64,000 nt of DNA from Owenia fusiformis (GCA_903813345.2 CAIIXF020000007.1:15732714-15796713); one strand, 5' to 3'. Shown: positions 25,001 through 35,470, numbered from the stretch's first letter. A program made the numbers and translations. Notes: generated by a model not told the origin, from the letters alone.

Positions 25001-25671
25001 TTTGACCCACTTCAAAATGAAAAAATCATGGAAAATAGGCAATAGGCATTATATTCTGATGTATGTTCTTAATTTAACACCTACAGTGCTTGAGAAACAA
25101 GGCATTAACATGTAAAATGTCACCACCTGCCATTTGTTACAGATGCCAACAGCTGACCTCCAAATGCCAAATTACCAAAAGCCAACCACCAAATTTCAAA
25201 TGCCGAACACCATCCACAAATAGTTAGAGACCATAACAAAATCTCACCACTTCTGTTGATGACATAATAAACTAGGGAGAACACTGGTATGGCCAATTTA
25301 AAGAATGTGCGATAACGATGAAAGTCAACTACATTTACACAAGCATAGGCTGTCTTAAGTATGAAAGTATCTTAATTATCATGTCACATAAAAGGGGAGG
25401 GAGTAGATTTTCTATTTGAGATAGCTTGAGGAAAGTTCCCATAATGGCTGCACTCAATCAAAAATCAGAATACTGTCATTTACATGTAGTAGTACTGTCA
25501 GTGTCACTCATAGTGTAAAATCATTTGAATCACATGTTTTCCTTGATTCAAGTACTATGATAATTTACATATGGATTCAACAAACCTCTCTAACATGAGA
25601 GTGGAGACTTCCTTGCAGAACTCATTACCCTGCTTAATGTACTTCCTCAGCTCTTCAAAGCCATTCAGGCC
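4017..25671 (-). CDS. NOSTRIN: Nostrin-like F-BAR and SH3 domain protein (N-terminal exon missing)
   Basis: Sixteen exons on the minus strand join in frame. In transcript order they are 25671-25586, 24875-24795, 12315-12253, 12107-12026, 11656-11594, 11351-11244, 10654-10637, 9354-9238, 8814-8707, 8440-8321, 7955-7847, 7417-7329, 7050-6922, 6567-6459, 4698-4552 and 4126-4017. They encode 512 residues, close to the roughly 506 of vertebrate nostrin. All boundaries are GT-AG and phases agree throughout. The F-BAR start ([15 protein letters not shown], then [20 protein letters not shown]) and ASAW motif match nostrin better than FCHSD, TOCA or PACSIN proteins. A coiled-coil middle follows. The SH3 domain occupies about residues 457-512, with [25 protein letters not shown] and GLFPATYVQ. 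Family role: membrane-binding adaptor in endocytosis that recruits partners through SH3 (in vertebrates eNOS and dynamin). The start codon exon lies upstream of 25671 and was not found with confidence. The intron at 12316-24794 is swollen by mobile elements. Confidence 0.9.
4241..4480 (+). mobile_element. tRNA-derived SINE fragment in the last nostrin-like intron
   Basis: Positions 4241-4313 look like a decayed tRNA: a perfect D arm and A box (TAGCTCAGTCGGTAGAGC at 4248-4265) and a B box (GGTTCGATTCC at 4292-4302). The acceptor and T stems pair poorly and the anticodon arm cannot fold normally, so it is not a working tRNA. The following unrelated tail to about 4480, ending in AT-rich sequence, is typical of a SINE body. 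Both polymerase III boxes are well preserved. Confidence 0.65.
7689..7920 (-). repeat. Three tandem copies of a nostrin exon end plus splice donor (77 bp)
   Basis: The ends of exon 7847-7955 and its donor recur at exact 77-bp spacing (TTACC at 7689, 7766 and 7843). On the gene strand each unit is 63 nt of exon end, starting TACTACAGTCTTACATG and ending GGAGAGAAG, plus 14 nt of intron starting GTAAATAG. The copy at 7843 is the true exon end; the two others lie inside the intron and share two substitutions relative to it. Extending the exon past the first donor would meet TAG immediately, so the upstream-most donor must be used. Confidence 0.9.
8080..8165. repeat. Dispersed repeat fragment (GTCACCACCTGCC family), copy 1
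   Basis: The segment AAAATGTCACCACCTGCC followed by ATTTGTTACAGAT recurs nearly unchanged at about 25117. The words ATGCCGAACAC and GAGACCATAACAA are also shared. A reverse-complement relative appears at the 5' end of the element near 56700. The copies flank or lie inside introns of the nostrin-like gene. Confidence 0.55.
10717..10941. mobile_element. 225-bp CpG-rich terminal-inverted-repeat MITE
   Basis: The left end AGGGCGAAGGGGTGTGACGT is matched by the inverted right end (ACGTTACACCCCTTTGCCCT) with two mismatches, and the arms continue through GTCGAC. Interior sequence is CpG-richer than its surroundings and contains repeated TTTCGACA / CTTCGACA words. No target-site duplication is clear. 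It lies in the intron upstream (on the gene strand) of the 18-nt nostrin microexon. Confidence 0.65.
13190..14706. mobile_element. 1.5-kb non-autonomous DNA transposon with 51-bp TIRs
   Basis: Ends are inverted copies over 51 bp with one mismatch: the left starts CACGGGGGATAAGCAAAACG and the right is its complement ending CTTATCCCCCGTG. The TIR contains GCGAAGCCACGGACTGCGAC. The element is flanked by TGGAT at 13185-13189 and again at 14707-14711, a 5-bp target-site duplication. Internal fragments of the same motif (CGCAGTCC near 13645, CTGGACTGCG near 14203) lie in the interior. No transposase-like reading frame is visible, so it is non-autonomous. The superfamily was not assigned. Confidence 0.85.
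15711..23527. mobile_element. Helentron/HINE-like array of four tail-sharing units
   Basis: Four consecutive units end with the same tail: GGGCCTCCGT(G/A)AGATTG, CTTG, CAATCT, about 10 nt, then CTAG followed by TTATT. Tails end at 16635, 18526, 21279 and 23527. The stem-loop about 11 nt before a terminal CTAG is the Helitron-type 3' end. Two complete heads, at about 15757 and 16651, begin TTAGGAGGCCCTC and form a hairpin with GGGCCTCCT; an extra partial head starts at 15711. Head GGAGGCCCTC and tail GAGGGCCTCC are inverted copies, like the subterminal repeats of HINE/DINE elements. Units 3 and 4 lack the head. Bodies consist of about 440-450-bp monomers rich in AGGTCA. No helicase coding sequence is visible. 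Confidence 0.75.
15940..23160 (+). promoter_or_regulatory. Cluster of AGGTCA direct repeats (DR0/DR1 nuclear-receptor-like sites)
   Basis: Two compact site types recur about 17 times in the array: AGGTCAAGGTCAAAGGTCA (first at 15940-15958, a DR0 followed by a DR1) and AGGTCAAAGGTCAAGGTCA (first at 16277-16295, a DR1 followed by a DR0). AGGTCA-N-AGGTCA is the known DR1 element of RXR, HNF4 and COUP-TF receptors, and TCAAGGTCA is the extended half-site of NR5A/ERR receptors. The sites exist directly in sequence; receptor binding is inference and they may only be part of the repeat's own sequence. Confidence 0.5.
24079..24270. mobile_element. 192-bp hAT-like MITE
   Basis: The ends ATGGGCGTAGCGC and GCGCTACGCCCAT are perfect 13-bp inverted repeats. 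They are flanked by TGGTAAAC (24071-24078) and GGGTAAAC (24271-24278), an 8-bp direct repeat with one mismatch, the size expected for hAT superfamily insertions. Interior is non-coding. Confidence 0.7.
25117..25260. repeat. Dispersed repeat fragment (GTCACCACCTGCC family), copy 2
   Basis: Longer copy of the repeat seen at 8080-8165, sharing its beginning (ATGTCACCACCTGCC) and later words (ATGCCGAACACCAT, GAGACCATAACAAA). It lies in the intron between the first two visible nostrin-like exons. Confidence 0.5.
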
Positions 25672-25799
25672 CTGCAAATGCATGACAAAAATAAATGAAA
25701 ATTAGTAATAACAGGCACAAAAATAAGAAATTCAAATAATTAACAGGGTTGGCATAAATATATAAGGGTGTCCATTAAGTCTCTTTATACTTAACAGAC

Positions 25800-26060
25800 T
25801 TTGTAAATTGTAATTGTAACAGGGGCGGATCTGGGAACCAACAAGGGGGGGGCCCGAATTTCAAGTCAGAGAAAAAAACAAAAGTGGGCTCTTTTGAGGC
25901 CTATTTTCTTCAAAATTTGGCCTGAAATTAAAAAATAAGGCCTTAAAAGGCCCAGTAATGACCAAAAAAGGCCCACTTTTTGGGGCCTACAGGCCTTTTT
26001 TGACCCCAAATTTTTCTCTAGAGGTGTGGGGGGTATATACAGCAATGAGAATATATTTTG
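25800..26060. repeat. Probable dispersed repeat with G-rich start
   Basis: The stretch begins ACAGGGGCGGATCTGGGAA and runs through G- and C-rich words (AAGGCCCACTTTTTGGGGCC, GTGTGGGGGGTATATAC). GGGGCGGATC-type starts are common ends of mobile repeats in invertebrates. No inverted ends or target duplication could be defined, so limits are approximate. Confidence 0.35.
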
Positions 26061-26454
26061 TTCACCTTGAGGCCAAATTACTGCTAACTTCTAAGTGGTA
26101 TTTCAAGCAACATCAACTGATACTTGAGGTCACATTAAATATTTCAGATATCTTGACATAAGGAGTTAAGTGCATTTTCTTCCTGGTGACAAACATTTAT
26201 AGGATATCCTATGATTTTGAGGAATATCATTTTTATCTACGAGGTGATATTGATATCTGCACGAGAGAGCAATGTCACAATATCCTCCACATATTGGGGT
26301 TTCCGGAGTATATCGTCACGATATCCTCCGCCCAGAGTATATCGTTACGATATCCTCCGGATATTCATTTTGCCAATAAATATCAAATTTATTTTTTAAT
26401 GTTATTATACATTTAGTACACTACACTTGAAGTGTAGGATAATATAAGTTATTG

Positions 26455-26580
26455 AATGATTTGAAGTGCAATACAGGATATATTATGCTCGAGAAATTCC
26501 ATATTGGAACGAGACGAAGTCGAGTGCCAATAGAGAATATCTAGCTGCAGAATATATCCTGTATTGCACTTCAAATCATT
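26455..26580. repeat. Foldback element with perfect 30-bp arms
   Basis: Left arm 26455-26484 (starts AATGATTTGAAGTGC) and right arm 26551-26580 (ends GCACTTCAAATCATT) are perfect inverted copies, and pairing continues imperfectly outward into TTATTG / CTATAAT. The 66-bp loop contains CGAGACGAAGTCGAGTG, itself CpG-rich. Confidence 0.8.
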
Positions 26581-26606
26581 CTATAATGTTTTTATCATGT
26601 GATCCT

Positions 26607-26697
26607 CTGTATTGCTACTGAGAATGTCCCCTCCGTACCAATATTTTCTGTATTGCGACGGAGATGATCAATGAGGACAATCTCAGTAGCAATACAG
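26607..26697. repeat. Second foldback element with 23-bp arms
   Basis: CTGTATTGCTACTGAGAATG at 26607 and its inverted copy ending at 26697 pair over 23 bp with one mismatch around a loop containing ATTGCGACGGAG. It directly follows the 26455-26580 foldback, and both share the word CTGTATTGC, so they may be parts of one compound element. Confidence 0.7.
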
Positions 26698-26759
26698 ATT
26701 GGTACAGCACAAGAACTGACCAATCAGAAGGCTTCATTTTACAGATCATACGATAATTG

Positions 26760-28600
26760 TTCATATTGCAAGTGTATGGTAATCTTAAACATTGGGGATA
26801 TAATATACAAACATTTTACATTGTAAACTTTGGCATTAAAAACAGGTACCTGTATTTGAAACAAACGTGTACCTTTCATGATTTACATGAGTGTTCAGGT
26901 AGAAAGTATAAATACATGGACATATTTGTTTCATTAACTCAACTTTAATGTGTTTTAATATAAAAGTTCAAGGATGTATATAAATATTATCAGATACCAG
27001 ATAACAGTAACACATGCTCGTTCAATAAACACTTATAAAAAATATGATGTCAGAATCAAATTGAAAATGAGTTTTGAAATATTTACATTGGCCAAATATT
27101 ACAGATTTAAAATAACATTGTTCAGTTTTAGTTTCTTTTCTTGAAGTTTTTGTGATGTGAAATTCTGGTATATTCCTAATAAAAGAGTCTTGTTTATTCA
27201 TTTTTTGTACCCAGGAATGCTATAATTGCTATTTATTTTCAAAATACTGAAATCACTTTTTTCTAGAAAGCTAATATATCATTTAAATTTTCATTAAGAA
27301 AATGATGAGGAAATATTTCAAACAGAAAATGTTCTAGGTCTTCAAATCAAGATTTGATAAAAGAAAAACATTCCTCCCCTTTATGTTATCAAGTATGTTT
27401 TTTCACATCTTGACTTATCACAACCCACTCATTTAGGAAAATCTATGAGTGGAGAACATCCTATTCTGATTTACAAGGCTCCTCTTATCAATTCTTCCAA
27501 TATTATTAGAGAGATATCTCCTATGGGCTGAGGCACCTTAAAGCACTTTCGAATATTGAATATCGCTATCCTCCTTTTTAGATCCTCCTGGACACTTAAA
27601 ATGTGTTTTGAAACTAGTTTCAGACCAAACATAACAAATGATTTTATTCTCTTATTACCTGAGAATGGACAAAGCTCCTTTGGGGATTAAAGCAGAAAAT
27701 CTCTTTGAAATACTCCATGAATAATGGAGTCTTACATGTTGATAACAACCGAAGCTGCTCCTCCTCCATACTTTCTATAATGAGAAATTGTCTTATACTT
27801 ATAATGGGTTCCTTTGATTATATTGCCCTTACAGAGGATTCCTTCATAGCACTGCTATTCCTGGCTATACCGAAGCCCACTGTTCAAGGGGGATGCAAAA
27901 ACAATCAGTCCTATGTAACGACTTAGAAAGAATTCGCTAAAACATTTAACTCAAATAATGTAAAATATTATCTAAAATTTTCTATGATAATTTACAAAGT
28001 TAGGTAAGTTAATCCCAGAAATTATTAAGTCCTGTATTTGTATAATCTAAATGTTATGAGGAAATCTTATAATTATCCATATCCTGGTTCAGTACTTGTA
28101 ATGTCTTCAAACTTAATCTTAGTAGTACAAGAGCACTCATCTTCACTTCACAAACTCAGCACAGTTATGATCTTTTTAATTGAGACAAAGATGATGTCTT
28201 TTATTATATTATTTTAATTACATCGCAACCCTTACAAAATAGAAATAATTTGTTATCTTGTTATAAATTCAACTGATATACCAGAACTCATAGATTTGGA
28301 GAATGACTATGTAAACCTGAAAATCCCGGATCATTAAAGATAAGATGTGAAAAAATCTTCCATAAAAATATTTTGAAAACTTGACCTCAGTGCAACTTTC
28401 AATACCAAGATTATATTATGTATTGAGTTAAATAAGGACTGATGATTTATCATGAGCAAATGGGAACAGTTGCTACTGACAATTAAACCTTGGGCTAATT
28501 TGGTAATGTTGAATTCATCAATGTCTAGGATATCAAATATTTAAAACATTAAAAAGCTCACATGAATGACTTAATACAAGTACAAGTTGATTAGGTTTGA
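26760..28600. other. AT-rich intergenic stretch
   Basis: No gene, RNA or repeat could be supported here. The missing first coding exon of the nostrin-like gene may lie in this stretch or further right, on the minus strand, but no candidate of correct phase with nostrin-like residues was recognised. Confidence 0.4.
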
Positions 28601-28607
28601 TTTTGCA

Positions 28608-29760
28608 TGTTGAATCTCTCATGATGTTGGTCTTACATGTACCCTTTGCATTCGTTTGACTTCACCTCTTAAAAGAGAGCTTCGTCTTCACTATTTCAAA
28701 ACTAAAATAAACCTGTGAACTCACCGCGCCAGTGTTCGTCAGTGTTCGTCGGCCAAATTTGACCGACGTTTTGATATATGGTCATTCCTTCTGACGTCAT
28801 CGTTGAGCCCGGAATTGACCAATGACATGCGCATATTTAATTAGAACGCATTTGGTGAATCTTTCTTCAAGCTCGCTGATTGGTGGAAGAAAGGTCAGCG
28901 CGTAGGTCAAAAGTGATTTATCACCCAAACTGTCACCGGTACCTATCGTGGGGGCGGGGCTTTTAAACTGTAATCTGGTCTCTACCAGGCAGAGTGTAGT
29001 TTAACTAGACTCTGCACGCAGGGTATCTTACATGTTGAATATCTCATGTGATTGATCATACATGTTGAATATCTCATGAGATTGGTTTTACGTGTTCAAT
29101 ATCTCATGTGATTGATTTTACATGTTGAATATCGAATGCTGTTGTTCTTACATGTTGAATACCTCATGTGATTGATCTTACATGTTGAATACCTCATGTG
29201 ATTGATCTTATATGTTGAATATCTCATGTGGTTGATCTTACATGATGAATATCTCATGTGATTGATCTTACATGATGAATATCTCTAGTGATTGATCTTA
29301 CATGATGAATATCTCATGTGATTGATCTTACATGTTGAATATCTCATGAGATTGGTTTTACGTGTTCAATACCTCATGTGATTGATCTTATATGTTGAAT
29401 ATCTCATGTGGTTGATCTTACATGATGAATATCTCATGTGATTGATCTTACATGTTGAATACCTCATGTGATTGATCTTATATGTTGAATATCTCATGTG
29501 GTTGATTTTACATGATGAATATCTCATGTGATTGATCTTACATGATGAATATCTCTAGTGATTGATCTTACATGATGAATATCTCATGTGATTGATCTTA
29601 CATGATGAATATCTCTAGTGATTGATCTTACATGATGAATATCTCATGTGATTGATCTTACATGTTGAATATCTCATGAGATTGATCTTAGATGCTAAAT
29701 ATCTCAAATGACTGGTATAATATGTTGAATATCTCATTGGATGCCTGCCAATTGTTGATT
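28608..29760. repeat. 30-bp minisatellite, about 24 copies
   Basis: From 29031 the unit CATGTTGAATATCTCATGTG plus ATTGATCTTA repeats with exact 30-bp periodicity to about 29700, then decays to about 29760. One isolated copy lies left of the CpG-rich block at 28615. Two subtypes (GTTGAAT and GATGAAT; ATCTCATGTG and ATCTCTAGTG) alternate in blocks, showing higher-order duplication. Confidence 0.9.
28641..29035 (-). promoter_or_regulatory. CpG-rich block interrupting a minisatellite; possible promoter or inserted element
   Basis: This stretch is much richer in CpG than its surroundings. It contains a full CRE palindrome (TGACGTCA near 28792), a GC box (GGGGCGGGGC near 28952) and CCAAT/ATTGG boxes near 28820 and 28879. 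On the minus strand an ATG at about 28803 opens a 25-codon frame ending at a good donor (GCGCG|GTGAGT, near 28727), so it could be the promoter and first exon of the nostrin-like gene. Against this, the frame ends in phase 1 while the next known exon needs phase 0, and the block is bounded by TCTTACATGT on both sides with ACCCT/AGGGT ends, which fits a mobile insertion. Confidence 0.35.
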
Positions 29761-30889
29761 ACCTCACATCATTTATTCATTTATCTTACCTGATGAACAT
29801 CTCCTGTTATTAAGCTTAAGTCTCTAAAAAGCTGAATTCTGATACAGTCCATTTTTGAATCATTTACAGATATATTCCAGCCAGATTCAGGCTTATTCCT
29901 TTGGCATTGAAGCTTACTTACATGGAGTAACTACGTCTTTGGTTGTTGTTTATGCATGATATATGCCTTACTATATCAAGATCAGGCCAAGTTTACTTAG
30001 AGTGTTCTAAATTTGGCTTAGGTTTCCAATTCTTCACCTTATCTCTCTCATTCATCATTTCAGAAATTCTCACAGACATTTTTCATATGAAGAGAGGATA
30101 AACTCTTAACTTTGGTAAACACCTTTTAAGAGTGTTTCCATACATATAGAAAGTTGGGTTTATGAAGGTGGGTGATTATCAATTTGAAAATATCCAGATG
30201 GAAACATATCTCATCTCATAGTCTCATCAAGGTTAACTTTCCAAATACAGGGCTTTTCACTAGATTAATAGGTTGTAGTCCATCCCCACAGTCAACTCCA
30301 GCCAAAATTAGCCCGAGTAATCGCGATAATAATTATCAATCTATCTGACAACAATTTTGTTTCGCTAATAGTTTAATTTAAACCTGGGACGAACAGACAC
30401 AATGACGGACATGCGGAAATGTCATTTTAGAGATTGGTAAGTGTAGCCTCATTTTACTCCTATAAATGAACATTTACCACAATAATACAGTAAAACCTGT
30501 CTGATGGAATACCTCTCTGTAGGGAAAACCTATGAACAAGGAATGCTTTTCAAAAGAACCAAATAATCTTCAATTTACTTACATGTTACATGTCTCTGTA
30601 GGGAAAACCTGTGAACAGGGAACAAGGAACACTATTTTGGGGCAAATTATGAAAATTCACCTGTGAACAAGGAATATTGGTGACACTGTATGTTCCATTA
30701 TTTTTCAGAGTTGTGAAAGTCCTAAGCCAATATCTGATTCTAAAAAGCTTGGATTAATATGATTGAGATTAAGATAAGCCAATTGTTTACAGGATGTAGC
30801 ATCCGACCCACTGTTAATTACCCTGATTTATCCCATGATTAATGTGTTATCTGTACAATAACAGCTATTTATATTTCTGATATAATTGA

Positions 30890-31000
30890 AATCCGTGTGA
30901 TATTTTCCAGAAAATCGTTCATCAAACTCATATGCGTGTGATATCGTTTATCTCACGCATATCCGTGTGATATCACATTTGCATTTCGCGTCACAATATT
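30890..31000. repeat. Palindromic GTGATATC repeats
   Basis: ATCCGTGTGATAT, GCGTGTGATATCG, ATCTCACGCATATCC and GTGTGATATCAC form overlapping inverted repeats. The same words occur in the 31323-31426 foldback, suggesting related elements. Confidence 0.5.
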
Positions 31001-31322
31001 GTTGGAAATTAGGTCAGATAATTTATTCTCTTTTGAGAAAATAGGTCCGTTGATTTATTCTCTTTAAGTTTTATTGGTGTATTGAATTACGATTGTGTAT
31101 ATAATTTGATTAGAAGCCTGCTAAATAACGATTAAAAATGGTATTTATGACAAACTAGCTATATCATGTACAGAAAGTAGTGCATATTAAAATAAAGTGT
31201 TTCAAATATTCAATTGATTTCTAATTTCTAGTTTATATTGTCTGCCAATGTCCTGGAAAATGGATCAGAACATCACAAGGTGATTGTAATCATGGGATAA
31301 ACCCAATATCACATTATTTCTC

Positions 31323-31426
31323 GTGATATCATTTTATCACCTCGTAGATATCAAATATCAACACTCATTCGCTTCGCTCACTCGTGTTGATATTTGATAT
31401 CAACTCGGCGATAAAAATGATATCAC
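31323..31426. repeat. Foldback element with about 42-bp arms
   Basis: Left arm 31323-31364 (GTGATATCATTTTATCAC to AAATATCAACAC) and right arm 31384-31426 (GTGTTGATATTTGATATC to AATGATATCAC) are inverted copies with few mismatches. The 19-bp loop is TCATTCGCTTCGCTCACTC. Confidence 0.8.
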
Positions 31427-32480
31427 TCAAAATGATGCGATATTCTGTATATATTAACCTAATTACATCAAATCAGTTTGGCTAGTTGTGATAATCTAGG
31501 GAATCAAGGACTGACACAATTGTTTTATGGAGATAAAAGTACATGTGTCATGTTGAGCCAAATCTCTTTAAATCTTTTACTGATCCAAACTTCTAGATTA
31601 TCAATGATATAAAATGGGGTTCATTCATGAAACTTGAAATTCAGTTCTTAGCAACATATCTCTACACATCATATCAATAATTACATTAACTAGACATCAT
31701 CATAAACCAGCAGCAGCAGGTAAAATCAACATAGGGAGAACGCTCCTCACCCTCAGCCAATGGAGGGAGGCGGGAGACCTTCATACATCTTCCGAGATGT
31801 CAAAACAAGGTCTAGCAACCAAGTATGGAGTCGACATTAGTACAATCAATCAATACCCATATATATACAAATATGCTTATTCGGCAAGTATGAGTTTGCT
31901 GAAAGTGTGGCCCCTCTCTATAGGGAAAACCTCTGAACAAGGAAACTTTACTCTAGTCCCAAGAGCATTCCCTGTTCGCAGATTTTAATGTATTGTGTTA
32001 AATCGCTTGCTGTTATGTGTTTTTATATTATTGTCAAGTATCAGTTGCATGTTATCGCAGAAAAATGGTTTTGATGGATCAAGAACTTGCAATAAAGGAA
32101 AGAATAGTAAGGAGGTTAAACCCAATAACGCCCAAGAAAATTTCTAATAGTAAAGAACGCCGTTATTGAGTTTAATGTTCTTGAACTAATTAGAAGGTGG
32201 TGTCAAATTACTTCAGAAGTTGATTTTGAACTGTGAAGTGCAGACATGACTTCAATACCACCAAAAAGTCGAGTAACATTCTACATTTCCTCCAAGCTTA
32301 GAATAGGATGTTCTATAGTCTTGGGGGATGACATTTCATGGAAAAAGAAAAATCGTACATGTACCATTGAGGCTGTGACATTTTTTTACCAAAACAGCTC
32401 CATTTCCAAACCATATTTAACACCACAGTGTTGATCAATTTGAATACCTTTTTGAACTGAGTCTCTGACAAGTGAAGTGC

Positions 32481-34180
32481 AAAACATCACACAGGAACCT
32501 GTGTCAACACCTGACAGTGACATCTATTGGTGACCAAACCCCGGAAATAACTAGAATTTAGCATAAAATTCGATTCATCGTCAATTGATTATGATAATTT
32601 GATGACTGAAGTTGGCTGACTTTTCGTACAACAAAAGTACGGTTGTGGCTCAAAATTTCCAAAATTTCATTACCCACCTTTCGTTCGTTTATCGCTAGTT
32701 TCGGCACAAACAACAATCTGACAATTGCAGAGATACTTCATCCACTTCTTTGGAATGTATTTGCAACTGAATTTCCATGTTTTATTTCATCTGAACAGTG
32801 CAATTTGCAATGTTTTTGTATCTGGACGATTTAAAAAATATTTTCAATTAAACGAAAACGAGGCTGACCCTGAGGATGACCTATTTAGTTCAAAAGAAAA
32901 AGTCAAGTCACAAAAGTACTCAGATCTCAATATATTTATATTTTAAACTTCTAATTGATCGAGCTTTGTGGTCGAGTTGTGTTTCAAACAAATAACTTAA
33001 CATCCGGAGTGTGAAATATCCAATAGAAACTAGTGATATAGAGACGAAAAACTGAGCACTACTACTTTTTTCAAGGCCTGACTGCGTCGCTAACATGCTA
33101 AATATAAGAGTTAGCTGACGTTTGGGAGTCTGACTTACCTTCTAAAGGTTAGAACCCGAATCTTAATGAAACCATATCACCTTTGTTGCGTCGATGATGA
33201 TGCATAAACATAGCATTTGATAGAAATAAGTGTAAATGCTTTTCCGACTTTTTCATTTTTCATCAATGTTAACTTTCGGGAAGGCGTTGTAGTTATCACG
33301 AAATAACGCATTGACCCTTGAACTTTACTTTGTTGACGTGTCAACCAAGCATGTCTGGTGTGAAAATTAAAAGAATATTAAGCAATGTTCTACATCCGCC
33401 AAGCTAAGTGAAGTAGCCAATATAAAATTACCAATTTCAAGTGAAGTACGCAACGAACGAAACTGCGTGATCTACACTCCCACTATTAGTCTGAATGAAA
33501 TGCTACGTAGAAATATGAGCCGTCTGCTGTATTAGTCGATTAATAGAGTAAGACCTGTTGGTGATGCTTTATAATTTAGACCAAAACATTGAAGAACAAA
33601 CGAACCTGTAAATCGTGAAAACAACGAACAAATATTCGGTTTTCACATATGTTCGGTAATTTTTCGTATTGAAACTTCCGGAACTTACAAGGAAATCATT
33701 CATTTTCTCGATCCATGATTTACCTCTTGGATGTTGTGGCAAATGCTCCATGGTTGACGGAACAAAGGTGATATGGTTTCATTAAGATTCGGGTTCTAAC
33801 CTTTAGAAGGTAAGTCAGACTCCCAAACGTCAGCTAACTCTTATATTTAGCATGTTAGCGACGCAGTCAGGCCTTGAAAAAAGTAGTAAATTGAATTTTT
33901 TTGATGGGTAACTTGGACAGCCTCGTTTTCATTTATTTGAAAATATTTACCCCCAGATACAAAAACATTGCAAATTATACTGTTCAAACGAGGTAAAACA
34001 TGGAAATTCGGTTGATAATACATTCCAAAATATGAAGGCTCACAGGCAAAGAAAAATAACAATTTTGTAAGGGTTCGTGATGTTCAAGTGATGGTTACTT
34101 TCCTTGTAATAAGAGATATATTCCCAGGGTCCTGTCACCAATAGATGTCACTGTCAGGTGCTGGTTCCTGTGAAACATCA
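32481..34180. repeat. 1.7-kb long inverted repeat (foldback element)
   Basis: The left arm (32481 to about 33192) and right arm (about 33755-34180) are inverted copies. The inner 120 bp are nearly identical: AAGGCCTGACTGCGTCGC, AACATGCTAAATATAAGAG and TTCTAAAGGTTAGAACCC on the left recur inverted on the right. The outer parts also match (CTGACAGTGACATCTATTGG inverted near 34137-34157; AATTTGCAATGTTTTTGTAT inverted near 33958-33977). The right arm is shorter, lacking about 300 bp of the left. A spacer of about 560 bp separates them. No transposase frame is seen. Confidence 0.85.
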
Positions 34181-34999
34181 ATGATGAATCTGAATGATGA
34201 TCAAAATTTGATTTGATTCAAAAATCAAATCAAAATGAAATGATTGCAAAATTCAACTGACGATACTCACCCAAAAACTGTCTCGAAACATGGCCATATT
34301 GTTATTCATCCAATATATACTCTGCTATTCATAAGACTTGTAAAACATTTGAAAATCTTATGATATATTGTCATTTGTAGGCCTACATCATAAAATGATC
34401 AGCTTTTCCAGAATATTTTTATTTTTTTCTCGAGGTCATGACACACCCCAAAAATCCTACTTTAAAATTCCGAACATAGATTATTTTAGCATCGTTCGAA
34501 ACTGTTATTCGCAATTCGGTCATAATTCTAGTATATTACACGTGTCTACGAAGAGCTGATCCATATCAACAATGATATTCTAAAATTGAGCACAAGTGAC
34601 ATGACCAAACAACAATATATTGGAATGTTTTTGAATACAGCGCCAATAAAACAGACCAATCAAATCCAAGGTCATCAAAATGGTAAGATTTCCGGTTCTG
34701 TGAGATTTTGATCAAGCAACAAGTTGTTTGGTGATTACTCCTGGCAGCATTCTATTAGAAAACGAAAGTAATTACTGAGTCAAAGATTGATAGGTAAGCA
34801 AATAGAATATATAACTATGTATATAATTACGCATAGCGTGGGTCCCAATTTGTAACTTCTAAAACTTGTTTACAGTCTGTACAAAATAAAATCATAAGTT
34901 TTGGGTGAGGTTCAGTGGCTGAATAGTGAGTGAGTATGGAAGAGCTATTATCTAGATCTAGTGCCAAGACCATCTCATTTCTGGTCTTGCGAACGTCTT

Positions 35000-35470
35000 A
35001 TTCTTTTGCCTGTACGATTACAACATGGGAGAATTTTCTACGCTTCTTACACATAAGATACCCATTTCAATAGTTTCCTTGGTATTTTAGCATTCTTTTC
35101 GTGTAGTTGAATCCACGATTGTCTGGGTTTATCGGCAGAACAAAGAAATTTTCGTTTTTGATCGCAATATTTGCGTGTAATATTTAACTTATTTCAACCA
35201 TCAAATTCTTGCATTTATTGGTTATCCGGGCCACTTCCGGGTCAGTCAAACGGGGAATCCCCTTTTTAATCCAACCGCCATCTTGGAAAGTGACGGAATA
35301 TCTCTCGATGAAAAAGAAAAATGTTCCCATTCTGCCGATACACCCAAACAATTGTGGATTCAACTACACGAAAAGAATGTTAAAATACCCAGGAATCTAT
35401 TGACGCAGGTATCTTAAGTGTAAGGGGTGTAGATAATTCTCCCAAGTTCTAATCGTACAGGCAAAAGAAT
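35000..35470. repeat. 470-bp inverted repeat (foldback element)
   Basis: Left arm about 35000-35165 and right arm about 35303-35470 are inverted copies: TTCTTTTGCCTGTACGATTA on the left pairs with TAATCGTACAGGCAAAAGAA-like sequence on the right, and TTCTTTTCGTGTAGTTGAAT pairs with ATTCAACTACACGAAAAGAA. The spacer of about 140 bp contains CCGGGCCACTTCCGGGTCAG. Confidence 0.85.

Noticed and set aside
33569-33751. Minus-strand ATG frame (MEHLPQHPR) followed by GTAAAT as the missing first nostrin exon
   Set aside because: The donor leaves phase 1, the known next exon needs phase 0, the peptide does not resemble the family N-terminus and the site lies inside a long inverted repeat.
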